A DNA stretch of 64,000 nt, from the NCBI RefSeq assembly GCF_000025325.1, contig NC_013743.1:1116001-1180000 (forward strand), written 5' to 3'. The notes below the pieces were generated by a model that saw only the letters and a list, made by a program, of their open reading frames with translations, was not told the origin of the DNA and did no database searches. This document shows positions 56,683 through 64,000 of the stretch, piece after piece. Origin of the DNA: Haloterrigena turkmenica DSM 5511. GTDB taxonomy: Archaea > Halobacteriota > Halobacteria > Halobacteriales > Natrialbaceae. Position numbers and translations under genes: made by a program. Position 1 is the stretch's first letter. Every line of letters starts with the position of its first letter.

Positions 56683-57339
56683 ATGGGATTTATCGCCGAA
56701 GTTCACCTCGTTCACGACGAGCTCGCGCTGGCACCGACGATCGCAAACCATCCCGGGACGACGTTCAGGTACGAATACGAGACGTCGACCGACGGCCGTC
56801 GGTTCCAGTTCGTCTCCGCGTTCAGCGACGACGAGGCGGCTCTCGAGGAGTCGATGGCGGCGGATCCGACGGTCTCGGATCCGACGCGCATCGCGACGTT
56901 CGAGAACCGAACGATCTTCCGCATCGCACTCGAGACCGATCTCGCGGTCCTCCCCGACTGGGGCGGCGGGCACGGGCTGTTCGTGTTCACGGTCACGAGC
57001 GGCGAACGCGGCTGGGTCGCTCGCATCTACCTGCCCAACCGGGACGCGCTGATCGCGTTTCGAGCGCGGTGTCGCGACCGCGGAATCTCCTTTCGCGTGA
57101 CCCAGCTGTACGACACGTCGGTCTCCGACAGCGGTACCTTCCACCTGACCGACCAGCAACACGAGATCCTCATGATGGCATACTACGGCGGCTACTTCGA
57201 TATTCCGCGCGGGATTACGCAGGACGATCTGGCCGAACGGCTCGGCATCTCGGACTCGGCAGTCTCCCAGCGACTCCGACGCGCCATCGCGGAACTGATC
57301 ACGGCGACGATCGAGAACGATCGAATGCCGAATCAGTAG
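56683..57339 (+). CDS. BAT-type helix-turn-helix regulator
   Basis: A 218-residue protein with the N-terminal bacterioopsin-activator-like sensing half and C-terminal HTH_10 domain: FHLTDQQHEILMMAYYGGYFD then IPRGITQDDLAERLGISDSAVSQRLRRAI, the BAT pattern. Start ATG 56683 (MGFIAEVHLVHD) is preferred to an upstream start at 56641. Positioned between the phosphodiesterase and the secreted beta-helix gene; it may control this region, which is inferred from neighbourhood only. Confidence 0.85.
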   Translation: MGFIAEVHLVHDELALAPTIANHPGTTFRYEYETSTDGRRFQFVSAFSDDEAALEESMAADPTVSDPTRIATFENRTIFRIALETDLAVLPDWGGGHGLFVFTVTSGERGWVARIYLPNRDALIAFRARCRDRGISFRVTQLYDTSVSDSGTFHLTDQQHEILMMAYYGGYFDIPRGITQDDLAERLGISDSAVSQRLRRAIAELITATIENDRMPNQ

Positions 57340-57633
57340 TGGGGATCGAACCGAGGGGGAACTCGAGGGCGTGTCCGGCCGGCGTCGGACGCACGTCAGA
57401 CGCAGAGTGGATAAATATTTGACAATACCATCTAGTTAATCAGTGATTCAGAAAGACGTCGAATATCGGCCCAAGAGCACCTCAAAGTGGGCACTATTAG
57501 TACAGCAGTCGGTTGTGCCTGATGCAAGTGTACGGTAATTGATCACTACTTTGAGATGTTCCGAACTTAAAAGCTTGCTATCCGAAGCCATAGTTACTGG
57601 ACCCCGTCATCATTCAGAACAAAGTGACTATCA
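57340..57633. promoter_or_regulatory. AT-rich upstream region of the beta-helix gene
   Basis: About 290 bases. AT-rich elements GATAAATATTTGAC (57411-57424) and CTTAAAAGCTTG (57567-57578) are promoter-like. CTCAAAGT (57481-57488) and ACTTTGAG (57548-57555) form an 8-bp inverted repeat 59 bases apart. No gene seen. Confidence 0.45.
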
Positions 57634-59286
57634 ATGGTGGAACGAAGCGATCTGCGGCGTTCGGATGGGATGAACCCGCGGTTTCAGTCGGATGGGACTG
57701 GTGCCGAGCGATCTACTGACGACGGAACGACAGGTGATGGACAAACACGACGCACGGTGCTAGGTGGACTCGCGGCCGCAAGTGTGGCGGGTCTCGGTCT
57801 GTCGACGACGGCCAGTGCCTCGAGCACGACGGCTCCGTACGAGGAATACTACGACGAGTACGAGAACGTCGTCAACATCGTCGAGGCCGGTGCTGACAAC
57901 ACCGGGTCGGAATCGATTACGCCCGTCCTCGAGGACCTGCGCGCCGACGACACGCTGTTCGTCTTCCCGGAGGGGCGCTACTACATGGACGAACAGTTCC
58001 GATACACGGGCTTCGAGAACATCGGCTTCGTCGGCGACGACGCGACGCTCGTCCCGGCGGATTACCACACGTTCGACGGCCCGCAGTTTCGGCTGTTCCG
58101 TCTCGGCGTCACCTACAACCCCGGCAGTCGCCTCCGATTCGAGGGGTTCGACGTCGATCAGACGGCCCCCGATACCGGGATCCGAGCGATCGAAGCCTAC
58201 GTCTCCGATCGACTCGAGGTGCGCGACATCACCGTTCGCGGCCAACACGACAGCGGCACGTGGGGCCCGGGACTGTTCAACATCACCGATCCTGACGGGA
58301 CGGGACTCGTTGAGCGGTTTCGGGCGCCGGACGGCGGCGCGTGGGTCGAGAACACGCCGAACGCGGGCCAGCGCTGGCGTGGCCCGATCGGGATCGAGGC
58401 CAACCAGAACGCGGGTACCCTCGAGTTCAAACGCTGCTGGCTCGGCGGCTTCCCGAACAACGGTCTCTACGCGGCGGGCAGCGACGGGCAGATCGTAGTC
58501 AGCGGCGGTCTCTACCGGAACAGCAACGGAGCGAACATCCGCGTCGGCGGCGCGAACAGCGTTATCCGGTGGCCGACGGTCGAGGTCGACGAGTCACGAC
58601 CAGAGGATCGAACCCAGCGCGGGATCCGGATCGAGAAAGGTCAAAACATCGAAATCCACGGTGCACTCGTCAATATCACCTCGCCGATGCCAACGAGTCA
58701 CGCGATCTCGGTGATGAACACCTGCGAAAAGGCTCGGATCAAGGACACCGAGGTTCGGATCCGCGGGTCGAGCGTCAACCACGGCATCGTCCTCTCGCCC
58801 GACTGCGGTGAGACGACGATCGCAGACACGTCGATCAGCCACGAGACCGCGGGCGGCTACCCGCTGTGGATCCGCGACAGCGACAGATCCGAGCGGATCC
58901 TCGCCGAACACCTCACGATCTCGGGCCGATCCGGCGACGCCAGCGGCTTCCGCGACGGGATCCGCTGCGAACGGGACAACTGCCGGTTCAGCCACATCTC
59001 GGTCACCCAGGAGGGTCGCGACGGGACCGACCGGAACGCCATCGTCAACACGGGCGCGGACCTGACCGTCTACCAGAGCGAGCTGCGCGCCAGCCAGTAT
59101 CCGTTCCTCGACGTCGGGACCGACGCGCTCGTTCGCGACTCCGACCTCGAGTCGACGGGCGGCGAGGAAGCCGTCTGTCTCTACGCGTCCGCGGAGAACC
59201 CGACCCTCAAGAAGAATCGCCTCGCGGGCGGGATCCGCGACCTCGGCGCGAGCGGCGTCACGACCTGGGAGAACACGATCGAATAG
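57634..59286 (+). CDS. Tat-exported right-handed beta-helix protein
   Basis: A 550-residue secreted protein. After a charged leader, QTRRTVLGGLAAASVAGLGL (about residues 38-57) is a twin-arginine signal ending at SASS. The mature protein repeats short beta-strand/turn units (VRDITVRGQHDSG, NSNGANIRVGGANSV, KDTEVRIRGSSVNHGIVLSP) characteristic of parallel beta-helix pectate-lyase-like folds. It probably binds or cleaves polysaccharide at the cell surface. ATG 57634; M13 at 57670 is an alternative. Adjacent to a flippase and glycosyltransferases. Confidence 0.8.
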   Translation: MVERSDLRRSDGMNPRFQSDGTGAERSTDDGTTGDGQTRRTVLGGLAAASVAGLGLSTTASASSTTAPYEEYYDEYENVVNIVEAGADNTGSESITPVLEDLRADDTLFVFPEGRYYMDEQFRYTGFENIGFVGDDATLVPADYHTFDGPQFRLFRLGVTYNPGSRLRFEGFDVDQTAPDTGIRAIEAYVSDRLEVRDITVRGQHDSGTWGPGLFNITDPDGTGLVERFRAPDGGAWVENTPNAGQRWRGPIGIEANQNAGTLEFKRCWLGGFPNNGLYAAGSDGQIVVSGGLYRNSNGANIRVGGANSVIRWPTVEVDESRPEDRTQRGIRIEKGQNIEIHGALVNITSPMPTSHAISVMNTCEKARIKDTEVRIRGSSVNHGIVLSPDCGETTIADTSISHETAGGYPLWIRDSDRSERILAEHLTISGRSGDASGFRDGIRCERDNCRFSHISVTQEGRDGTDRNAIVNTGADLTVYQSELRASQYPFLDVGTDALVRDSDLESTGGEEAVCLYASAENPTLKKNRLAGGIRDLGASGVTTWENTIE

Positions 59287-59466
59287 TCGAGACGGTCCCC
59301 CTTGCGAGGACGGAGATCGACTGTATCGGCCACTCATCGGGGTTTAACACCCGTATAATAACCCTTCGCCGTCGCTACGTCGCACTACTGTGAGCACGCT
59401 GGATGCTGAACGGGCGTCGGCGAGGGGAGCCGCCGACCTTCGGCACGGACGCTCCCCGGTGAGAGC

Positions 59467-61110
59467 GTGAATCGAAGTATCGCGAGCGGCGTCTTCTCGG
59501 TCGTCAGTGTGAAGGTCGTCGTGCAGCTCCTCACTGCCCTCTCGACGCCGCTCCTCTACCGGTTTCTCGGCCCGTCGAGCTACGGGGACTACGCGTTCCT
59601 GCTGTCCGTATTCGCCATCTACATGATCTTCGTGAGTTCCGGGGTCACCGACGGGGTCCGGAAGTTCCTCGCGGAGGACCGCAACGACGCGAACTGGAGC
59701 GAACACGTCGTCGGCTTCTACCTACGGTTGGCGATCGGTCTCGCCGTCGTTGGCGCCGTCCTGTTGATTCTCGCCGCGCGGTTCGGGATCGTCGACCGTG
59801 CGTTCGGTGACGGGTTTACGATCTACTTCTACGCGCTCGCCGTCCTCGTCGTGACGGCGCAGTTCCGCGACTACGCCCGAAAGACGCTCATGGGGTTCGG
59901 CCTCGAGCGCTACTCGGAACCGTTGAAGATCCTCGATACGGTCGCTTTCATCACCGTCGCGGTCCCGCTAGCGTTCGTTGGGGTCGGCGTGATAGGGGTA
60001 CTCGCGGGTCATCTGGTCGCGAGCCTGCTCGTGGCCGTCGTCGGGCTGACCATCGTCCATCGCAGAGTCCCACTGTCGTGTCTCACCAGTACGCCGACCG
60101 AACGGTTCCCACGCAAGCAGATGCTCTCGTTCAACTCGATGAGCATCGTGCTCGTGTTCCTGCTGATGTCGCTCTACCACATCGATATCGTGATGCTCCA
60201 GCGGTTCCGGGAGAGCGCGGCCGTCGGGAACTACCGTGCGGCACTGACGCTCGCTGAGTTCCTCTGGTTCGTTCCGCTAGCGATCCAGACCGTCTTCGTC
60301 CACTCGACGTCGGAGCTATGGTCCCAGCATCGACACCGGGAGATCTCGGAACTCGCATCCAGGGCGACGCGGTACACGTTCCTCCTGACGGCCGTCATGG
60401 CGGTCGGGCTGGCAGCGCTAGCCGATGTCGCCGTGCCGATTTACTTCGGCGACGAGGCAATCCCGGCGATCGAACCTCTCCTGCTGTTGCTCCCGGGGGC
60501 GCTCGGATTCGCGCTCGCTCGACCGATCCTCGCGGTCTCGCAGGGTGAGGGGACGCTTCGGTATCCGATCGCGGCCACCGGCGTGGCGGCGCTGCTCAAC
60601 GTCGTGCTCAACGCCGCGCTCATCCCGCGCTATGGAATGCACGGTGCGGCCATCGCGACCAGTATCGGCTACGGGACGATGTTCGTCTGCCACTGCTGGA
60701 GCGCCCGCCGCGTCGGTTTCGATCCGCTCGCCGACGCGCGGCTCAGCCGGGCGGCGCTGACGACCGTCCTCGCGGCCGTCCCCATCATCGCTCTCGCGAC
60801 GGCGATCGCGAATCCGTGGCTCGCGCTCGCGGTGGTCCCGCCGGTCGGGTTCGGGATCTTCGTCGGCTTCGCGCTGCTGGTCGGCGCACTGGATCCGTCC
60901 GAACCGTTCGAGATCCTCTCGGTGTTTCCCGATCCGATCGGCTCCCGGGCGGCCGCGATACAGGTATCACTGGAGAATAACGAAGGCGGCGAGGACGGCG
61001 AAACGCGAAGCTGGTTCCAGAGCCTGCTGTTCGTCGCCGGCCTGTCGCTGTTCGTTTCCGGACTCGCGCTGGGCATCCTCGGCTCCGGCGTCCAGAGCCT
61101 CCTTCCCTGA
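59467..61110 (+). CDS. Polysaccharide/oligosaccharide flippase (Wzx-like)
   Basis: A 547-residue membrane protein with about 14 helices and the MATE/Wzx fold; the start NRSIASGVFSVVSVKVVVQLLTALSTPLLYRFLGPSSYGDYAFLLSVFAIYM is typical of the MOP superfamily and of archaeal AglR-like lipid-oligosaccharide flippases. It probably moves lipid-linked sugar units across the membrane. GTG 59467 is used as start with no better ATG nearby. Acts with the neighbouring glycosyltransferases. Confidence 0.85.
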   Translation: MNRSIASGVFSVVSVKVVVQLLTALSTPLLYRFLGPSSYGDYAFLLSVFAIYMIFVSSGVTDGVRKFLAEDRNDANWSEHVVGFYLRLAIGLAVVGAVLLILAARFGIVDRAFGDGFTIYFYALAVLVVTAQFRDYARKTLMGFGLERYSEPLKILDTVAFITVAVPLAFVGVGVIGVLAGHLVASLLVAVVGLTIVHRRVPLSCLTSTPTERFPRKQMLSFNSMSIVLVFLLMSLYHIDIVMLQRFRESAAVGNYRAALTLAEFLWFVPLAIQTVFVHSTSELWSQHRHREISELASRATRYTFLLTAVMAVGLAALADVAVPIYFGDEAIPAIEPLLLLLPGALGFALARPILAVSQGEGTLRYPIAATGVAALLNVVLNAALIPRYGMHGAAIATSIGYGTMFVCHCWSARRVGFDPLADARLSRAALTTVLAAVPIIALATAIANPWLALAVVPPVGFGIFVGFALLVGALDPSEPFEILSVFPDPIGSRAAAIQVSLENNEGGEDGETRSWFQSLLFVAGLSLFVSGLALGILGSGVQSLLP

Positions 61111-61438
61111 TCGGTCGGCGGAGTGAGCGCGACCACCGGGTTCGATCCCGATTTTCGCGGAACGCCGCTGCTCGCTGCGCGATCGTTGCTATTCCTTTGA
61201 CGAACCGTTCGAGAGAACGCGATCGATCGATCGCGATCGTCGAGTCCAGTGTTCGGATGTCCACTCGAGTCGACTCTCGGGCTGACCGAAAACGAGCTCC
61301 ACTGCGGACCGACGTGTCGGAACCCGGTGGAGTGAGCTCGGGAACGATAACCGGTCGACGACAGCGAAAACGGAACGACGGGGCGAATCACGACGACGGA
61401 ACTGGAGCGCTGCGCCGGCTCTTGAGTCGAACGTGGGT
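61111..61438. other. Intergenic region between convergent genes
   Basis: About 330 bases between the flippase and a convergent glycosyltransferase. No protein-like frame, RNA or repeat recognised. Confidence 0.5.
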
Positions 61439-62494
61439 CTAACGAACCTGGCGCTCGAGATGTTCGCTCTCGGCCATGTCGAACACCATCGCGAACAGCA
61501 GGAACGCGATGCCGGCGACGAGCAAGAGCACGGTCGTCGACCCCTGCACCGACGGGCCGACCGTCGCGAGCGTCGCGAACAGCGTCACGGCGGCGGCGAA
61601 GACACCGGTCGTGGCCAGTCCCGCGCCGACGAGGTAGAAGAGCGCCAGCGGGTGGAAGTCCAGCACGAGGTACTTCGTCTTCAGTCGCCACAGGAAGTTC
61701 CGCAGCAGCATCGTCGACACCTTCGGGATGTACTCCGAGTACGTGATGCTCGACTCCTCGTCGCCGTAGACGGCCGGCATGGCCACGTCGGCAACGCGCA
61801 TCCCGTGGACGTTCAGCTTCACCAGCAGGTCGTTGCAGTAGCCGTAGTACTCGTAGAGGTTCTCGAGGTCGATCGCCTTGAGGGCGTCGCCGGAGATGGC
61901 CGTGTAGCCGTTCTGGGGATCCATCGTCTTCCAGTAGCCGGAGGCGATCTTGGTGAGGAACGAGAGGATCGCGTTGCCGACGAACCGAAATCGCGGCATC
62001 GCGGCGCGGTACTCCCGCGAGAGGAGGCGGTTGCCCTTCGCGTAGTCGGCCTCGTTCTCGACGAGCGGATCGAGCAGTCGCGGCATCTGCGAGAGGTCCA
62101 TCTGGCCGTCGGCGTCGACGGTCACCGTCGCGTCCACACCGTCGGCGCGCGCGGCGAGATACCCGGTCTTGATCGCCCCGCCGGCGCCGCGGTTCTCGCG
62201 GTGTTGGATCGGGACGACCCGTCCGATCGAGTCCCGGACCGACGCCCGTGCGGTGAGCGCGGACGCGCCACCGTCGGTCACGAGCGGCGCGTCGTCGGCC
62301 GCGTCGCGTCCCGCGTTCGCGTCGGCGTCCTCGCGGGCCGCCTCGAGGATCTCGTCCCAGGTCCCGTCGGTCGATCGGTCGTCGATCGCGTAGATCCGAT
62401 CGACGTAGTCGGGCATCTCGCGGATCACGTCGCCGACGAATCCCTCCTCGTCGTACGCCGGCATCACGACGCCGATTGAGGCTCCGCGGTACAT
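61439..62494 (-). CDS. Family 2 glycosyltransferase with C-terminal membrane helices
   Basis: A 351-residue GT2. VVMPAYDEEGFVG, the DDRSTDGTW nucleotide site, and TVDADGQMDLSQM (DxD metal motif) mark the catalytic domain; QNGYTAISGDAL follows. Two or more helices in the last about 80 residues anchor it. A Asp/Ala-rich loop (about 54-80) is an insertion. Resembles dolichol-phosphate sugar synthase-type enzymes. ATG 62494. Likely builds lipid-linked glycan. Confidence 0.88.
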   Translation of the reverse strand: MYRGASIGVVMPAYDEEGFVGDVIREMPDYVDRIYAIDDRSTDGTWDEILEAAREDADANAGRDAADDAPLVTDGGASALTARASVRDSIGRVVPIQHRENRGAGGAIKTGYLAARADGVDATVTVDADGQMDLSQMPRLLDPLVENEADYAKGNRLLSREYRAAMPRFRFVGNAILSFLTKIASGYWKTMDPQNGYTAISGDALKAIDLENLYEYYGYCNDLLVKLNVHGMRVADVAMPAVYGDEESSITYSEYIPKVSTMLLRNFLWRLKTKYLVLDFHPLALFYLVGAGLATTGVFAAAVTLFATLATVGPSVQGSTTVLLLVAGIAFLLFAMVFDMAESEHLERQVR

Positions 62495-62803
62495 CAGCGT
62501 CCCTCCGGCGGGGCGGTCAGAGCGGCGTTCCGCGCCGTCGCCGTGCGGTCATCGGCGAATCTGCTCATCCTCGCAGTGCCACCAGGTGGCACGAGCGGTC
62601 GTCCGTTCCAGTGGGTCATTACCCGGGTCGACGAACCTGTCGGCCTTTCTTATACAGCTGTTAGGGCTCGAGTCGCACCGATTCGGGTCGCAACGATCCC
62701 CGATTCGCGCGTTCCGAATCCGGCGCGATCGACTCGAGTCGCCCGGAATCACCGTCGTTCCCGGCGTTTAGCGACGCGATAATAATGGCTCGACCGTCCG
62801 GAG
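62495..62803. promoter_or_regulatory. Divergent spacer between two glycosyltransferases
   Basis: About 310 bases. GTGCCACCAGGTGGCAC at 62576-62592 is a perfect 17-base palindrome with a single central base. TCTTATACAG near 62648 and GATAATAATGG at 62778-62788 are promoter-like; the latter serves the right-hand gene. Confidence 0.5.
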
Positions 62804-62812
62804 GTGGCAGAA

Positions 62813-63811
62813 ATGCCACGAGTCAGCGTCGTGATCCCGACCTACGACAGAGCCGAGACGCTTCCGCGCGCGATCGACAGCGCGCTCGCACAGACGGTCG
62901 ACGACCTCGAGGTCGTCGTCGTCGACGACGGTTCGACCGACGAGACGCCGTCCGTGCTGGCCGACTACGAGGACCCTCGGGTCCGACCCGTCGTCCACGC
63001 GACCAACCAGGGGGCCAACGTGGCCCGGAACACCGGTATCGAGCACGCCCGCGGCGAGTACGTCGCCTTCCTCGACTCCGACGACGAGTGGCGCCCTGAG
63101 AAAATCGAGCGGCAACTCGCCGCCCTCGAGGGGCAATCCGACGAGTGGGTCGGCGTCTACTGCGACTCGACCTACGAGCTGTCGGGGACGAACGACCGCC
63201 TCCGCGGGGTCGCCGCGTCCGCCCTCGCGCGGTCGGACGACGAGCCCGTGCGAGAGGGCGGCGAGGAACTGATCGGTCCGATTCTGGCCGACGAGGTGCA
63301 GCCGGGCGCCGGCTCGACCCTGCTCGTCCGGACCGACGTCGCCCGGGAGATCGGCGGTTTCGACGAGGAACTCGATCGGTTTCAGGACCCCGAGTTCTGT
63401 CTACGAGTGCTCGAGGCGGGCAAGCTCGCGTACGTCGACGAACCGCTGGTCGTCCGCGAGGAGACGGGCCAACCGCCGGCGGCCGTCATCCGAAAGGCCA
63501 GCGAGCAGTACCTCTCGATCTACGAGGAGGAGGTCGAACGGTTCGAAGCCGAGGGGTACGAGATCCGCGCCGCCCACCGGCTCGTCGTCGCGAAGGCCTA
63601 CCTCTCTGAGGGCCGTCTCCTCCGAGGGCTGTGGTACCTGCGCGGCGCTGCCGCGTCCACGCGACAGTATCCCGGCCTCTGTTGGGCCGCCGGCAGCGGC
63701 GTTCGACGGCGCCCGTTCCCGATCGTCGCAACGGTCGCGCTCGTCCTCGCCGTCCTCGCCGCGACGGCAGTCGAGCGGACGGCGATCGTCCGTCGCGTCC
63801 TGACTGAGTAG
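62813..63811 (+). CDS. Family 2 glycosyltransferase
   Basis: A 332-residue GT2: VSVVIPTYDRAETLPRAIDS, VVVDDGSTDETPS, and YVAFLDSDDEWRPEKIERQLAAL containing the DxD-type site; GFDEELDRFQDPEFCLRVLE binds the acceptor region. A hydrophobic C-terminus (about 300-328) may anchor it. ATG 62813 is preferred to GTG 62804 because GGAGG lies 9 bases upstream. Divergent from the previous GT2. Confidence 0.88.
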   Translation: MPRVSVVIPTYDRAETLPRAIDSALAQTVDDLEVVVVDDGSTDETPSVLADYEDPRVRPVVHATNQGANVARNTGIEHARGEYVAFLDSDDEWRPEKIERQLAALEGQSDEWVGVYCDSTYELSGTNDRLRGVAASALARSDDEPVREGGEELIGPILADEVQPGAGSTLLVRTDVAREIGGFDEELDRFQDPEFCLRVLEAGKLAYVDEPLVVREETGQPPAAVIRKASEQYLSIYEEEVERFEAEGYEIRAAHRLVVAKAYLSEGRLLRGLWYLRGAAASTRQYPGLCWAAGSGVRRRPFPIVATVALVLAVLAATAVERTAIVRRVLTE

Positions 63812-63950
63812 CCGTTCAAACCCAAAATATTCTTCTAGAGGGAGTGAATCGCCCGATTTGTACAATTTCTGTTGGTCACATCGTCCGCACTCTGACTGCA
63901 ACTGTCTTGGTGGTTCGATAACTAACAGGAGCCGCGTGGCAGCCTCATCC

Positions 63951-64000
63951 GTGAACGTCAGAACGCTCTACCACACGGCCAGGTCGGTGCAGGGACTCGT
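63951..64000 (+). CDS. Start of a gene running off the window
   Basis: GTG 63951 opens MNVRTLYHTARSVQGLV and remains open at the window end. CGATAACTAAC lies about 30 bases upstream. The visible 16 residues are too few for a family. A hydrolase or lyase of the glycan region is possible. Confidence 0.35.
   Translation, partial: MNVRTLYHTARSVQGL

Overview
The window is a stretch of the main chromosome of a halophilic archaeon (class Halobacteria, most like the Natrinema/Haloterrigena/Natrialba branch). This rests on the high GC content, the very acidic predicted proteins, TATA-like elements about 25-30 bases before start codons, and lineage-typical families: MEDS/DICT/HalOD1 signalling proteins, DUF7344 winged helices, phosphomevalonate decarboxylase, a NuoEFG-less complex I with split nuoJ, a BAT-type regulator and a twin-arginine secreted protein. 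Family names come from reading the translations; no database search was run.

Layout. 1-6.8 kb: an amino-acid catabolic locus on the minus strand (NhaC-type transporter cut by the window edge, class III aminotransferase, arginase, glutamate dehydrogenase, IclR regulator). Together it reads as arginine to ornithine to glutamate semialdehyde, with glutamate deaminated to 2-oxoglutarate. 6.8-7.8 kb is an AT-richer gap with two unlisted small ORFs. 7.9-21.6 kb is dominated by signalling: a radical SAM protein, a DICT sensor with a DUF7344 winged helix, a GNAT acetyltransferase, two very large MEDS-multi-GAF histidine kinases flanking flap endonuclease FEN1, a type II NADH dehydrogenase-like flavoprotein, HalOD1 and Lrp proteins.

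21.7-33.4 kb is mixed housekeeping: phosphomevalonate decarboxylase, endonuclease III, a SPW-repeat membrane protein, a degenerate NAD kinase homologue, an M28 peptidase, a probable prenyl-synthase remnant, a set of small 'cox cluster' membrane proteins, acetyl-CoA synthetase, and a GIDE/BAM-like membrane protein. 33.4-38.4 kb holds methylmalonyl-CoA mutase, a tiny zinc finger, a SpoIIAA-like protein, a CBS-ParB fusion and an RCK-DHH-DHHA1 protein. 38.5-49.0 kb is a tightly overlapping nuo operon (A, B, CD, H, I, J1, J2, K, L, M, N). 49.3-53.1 kb has purKE, ribH and an aspartate-type aminotransferase.

53.1-64 kb looks accessory. It starts with an AT-rich HNH endonuclease and tRNA-Gln(TTG), then a broken glycosyltransferase, an AlkP-superfamily phosphodiesterase, a BAT-type regulator, a Tat-exported beta-helix protein, a polysaccharide flippase and two glycosyltransferases. 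This is a probable surface-glycan or exopolysaccharide region that continues past the window. The most noteworthy points are the paired kinases with a Cys conserved in all seven GAF modules, the CBS-ParB / RCK-DHH neighbourhood, sequence repeats shared by the arginine-locus promoters, and several small genes or remnants outside ordinary ORF calls.
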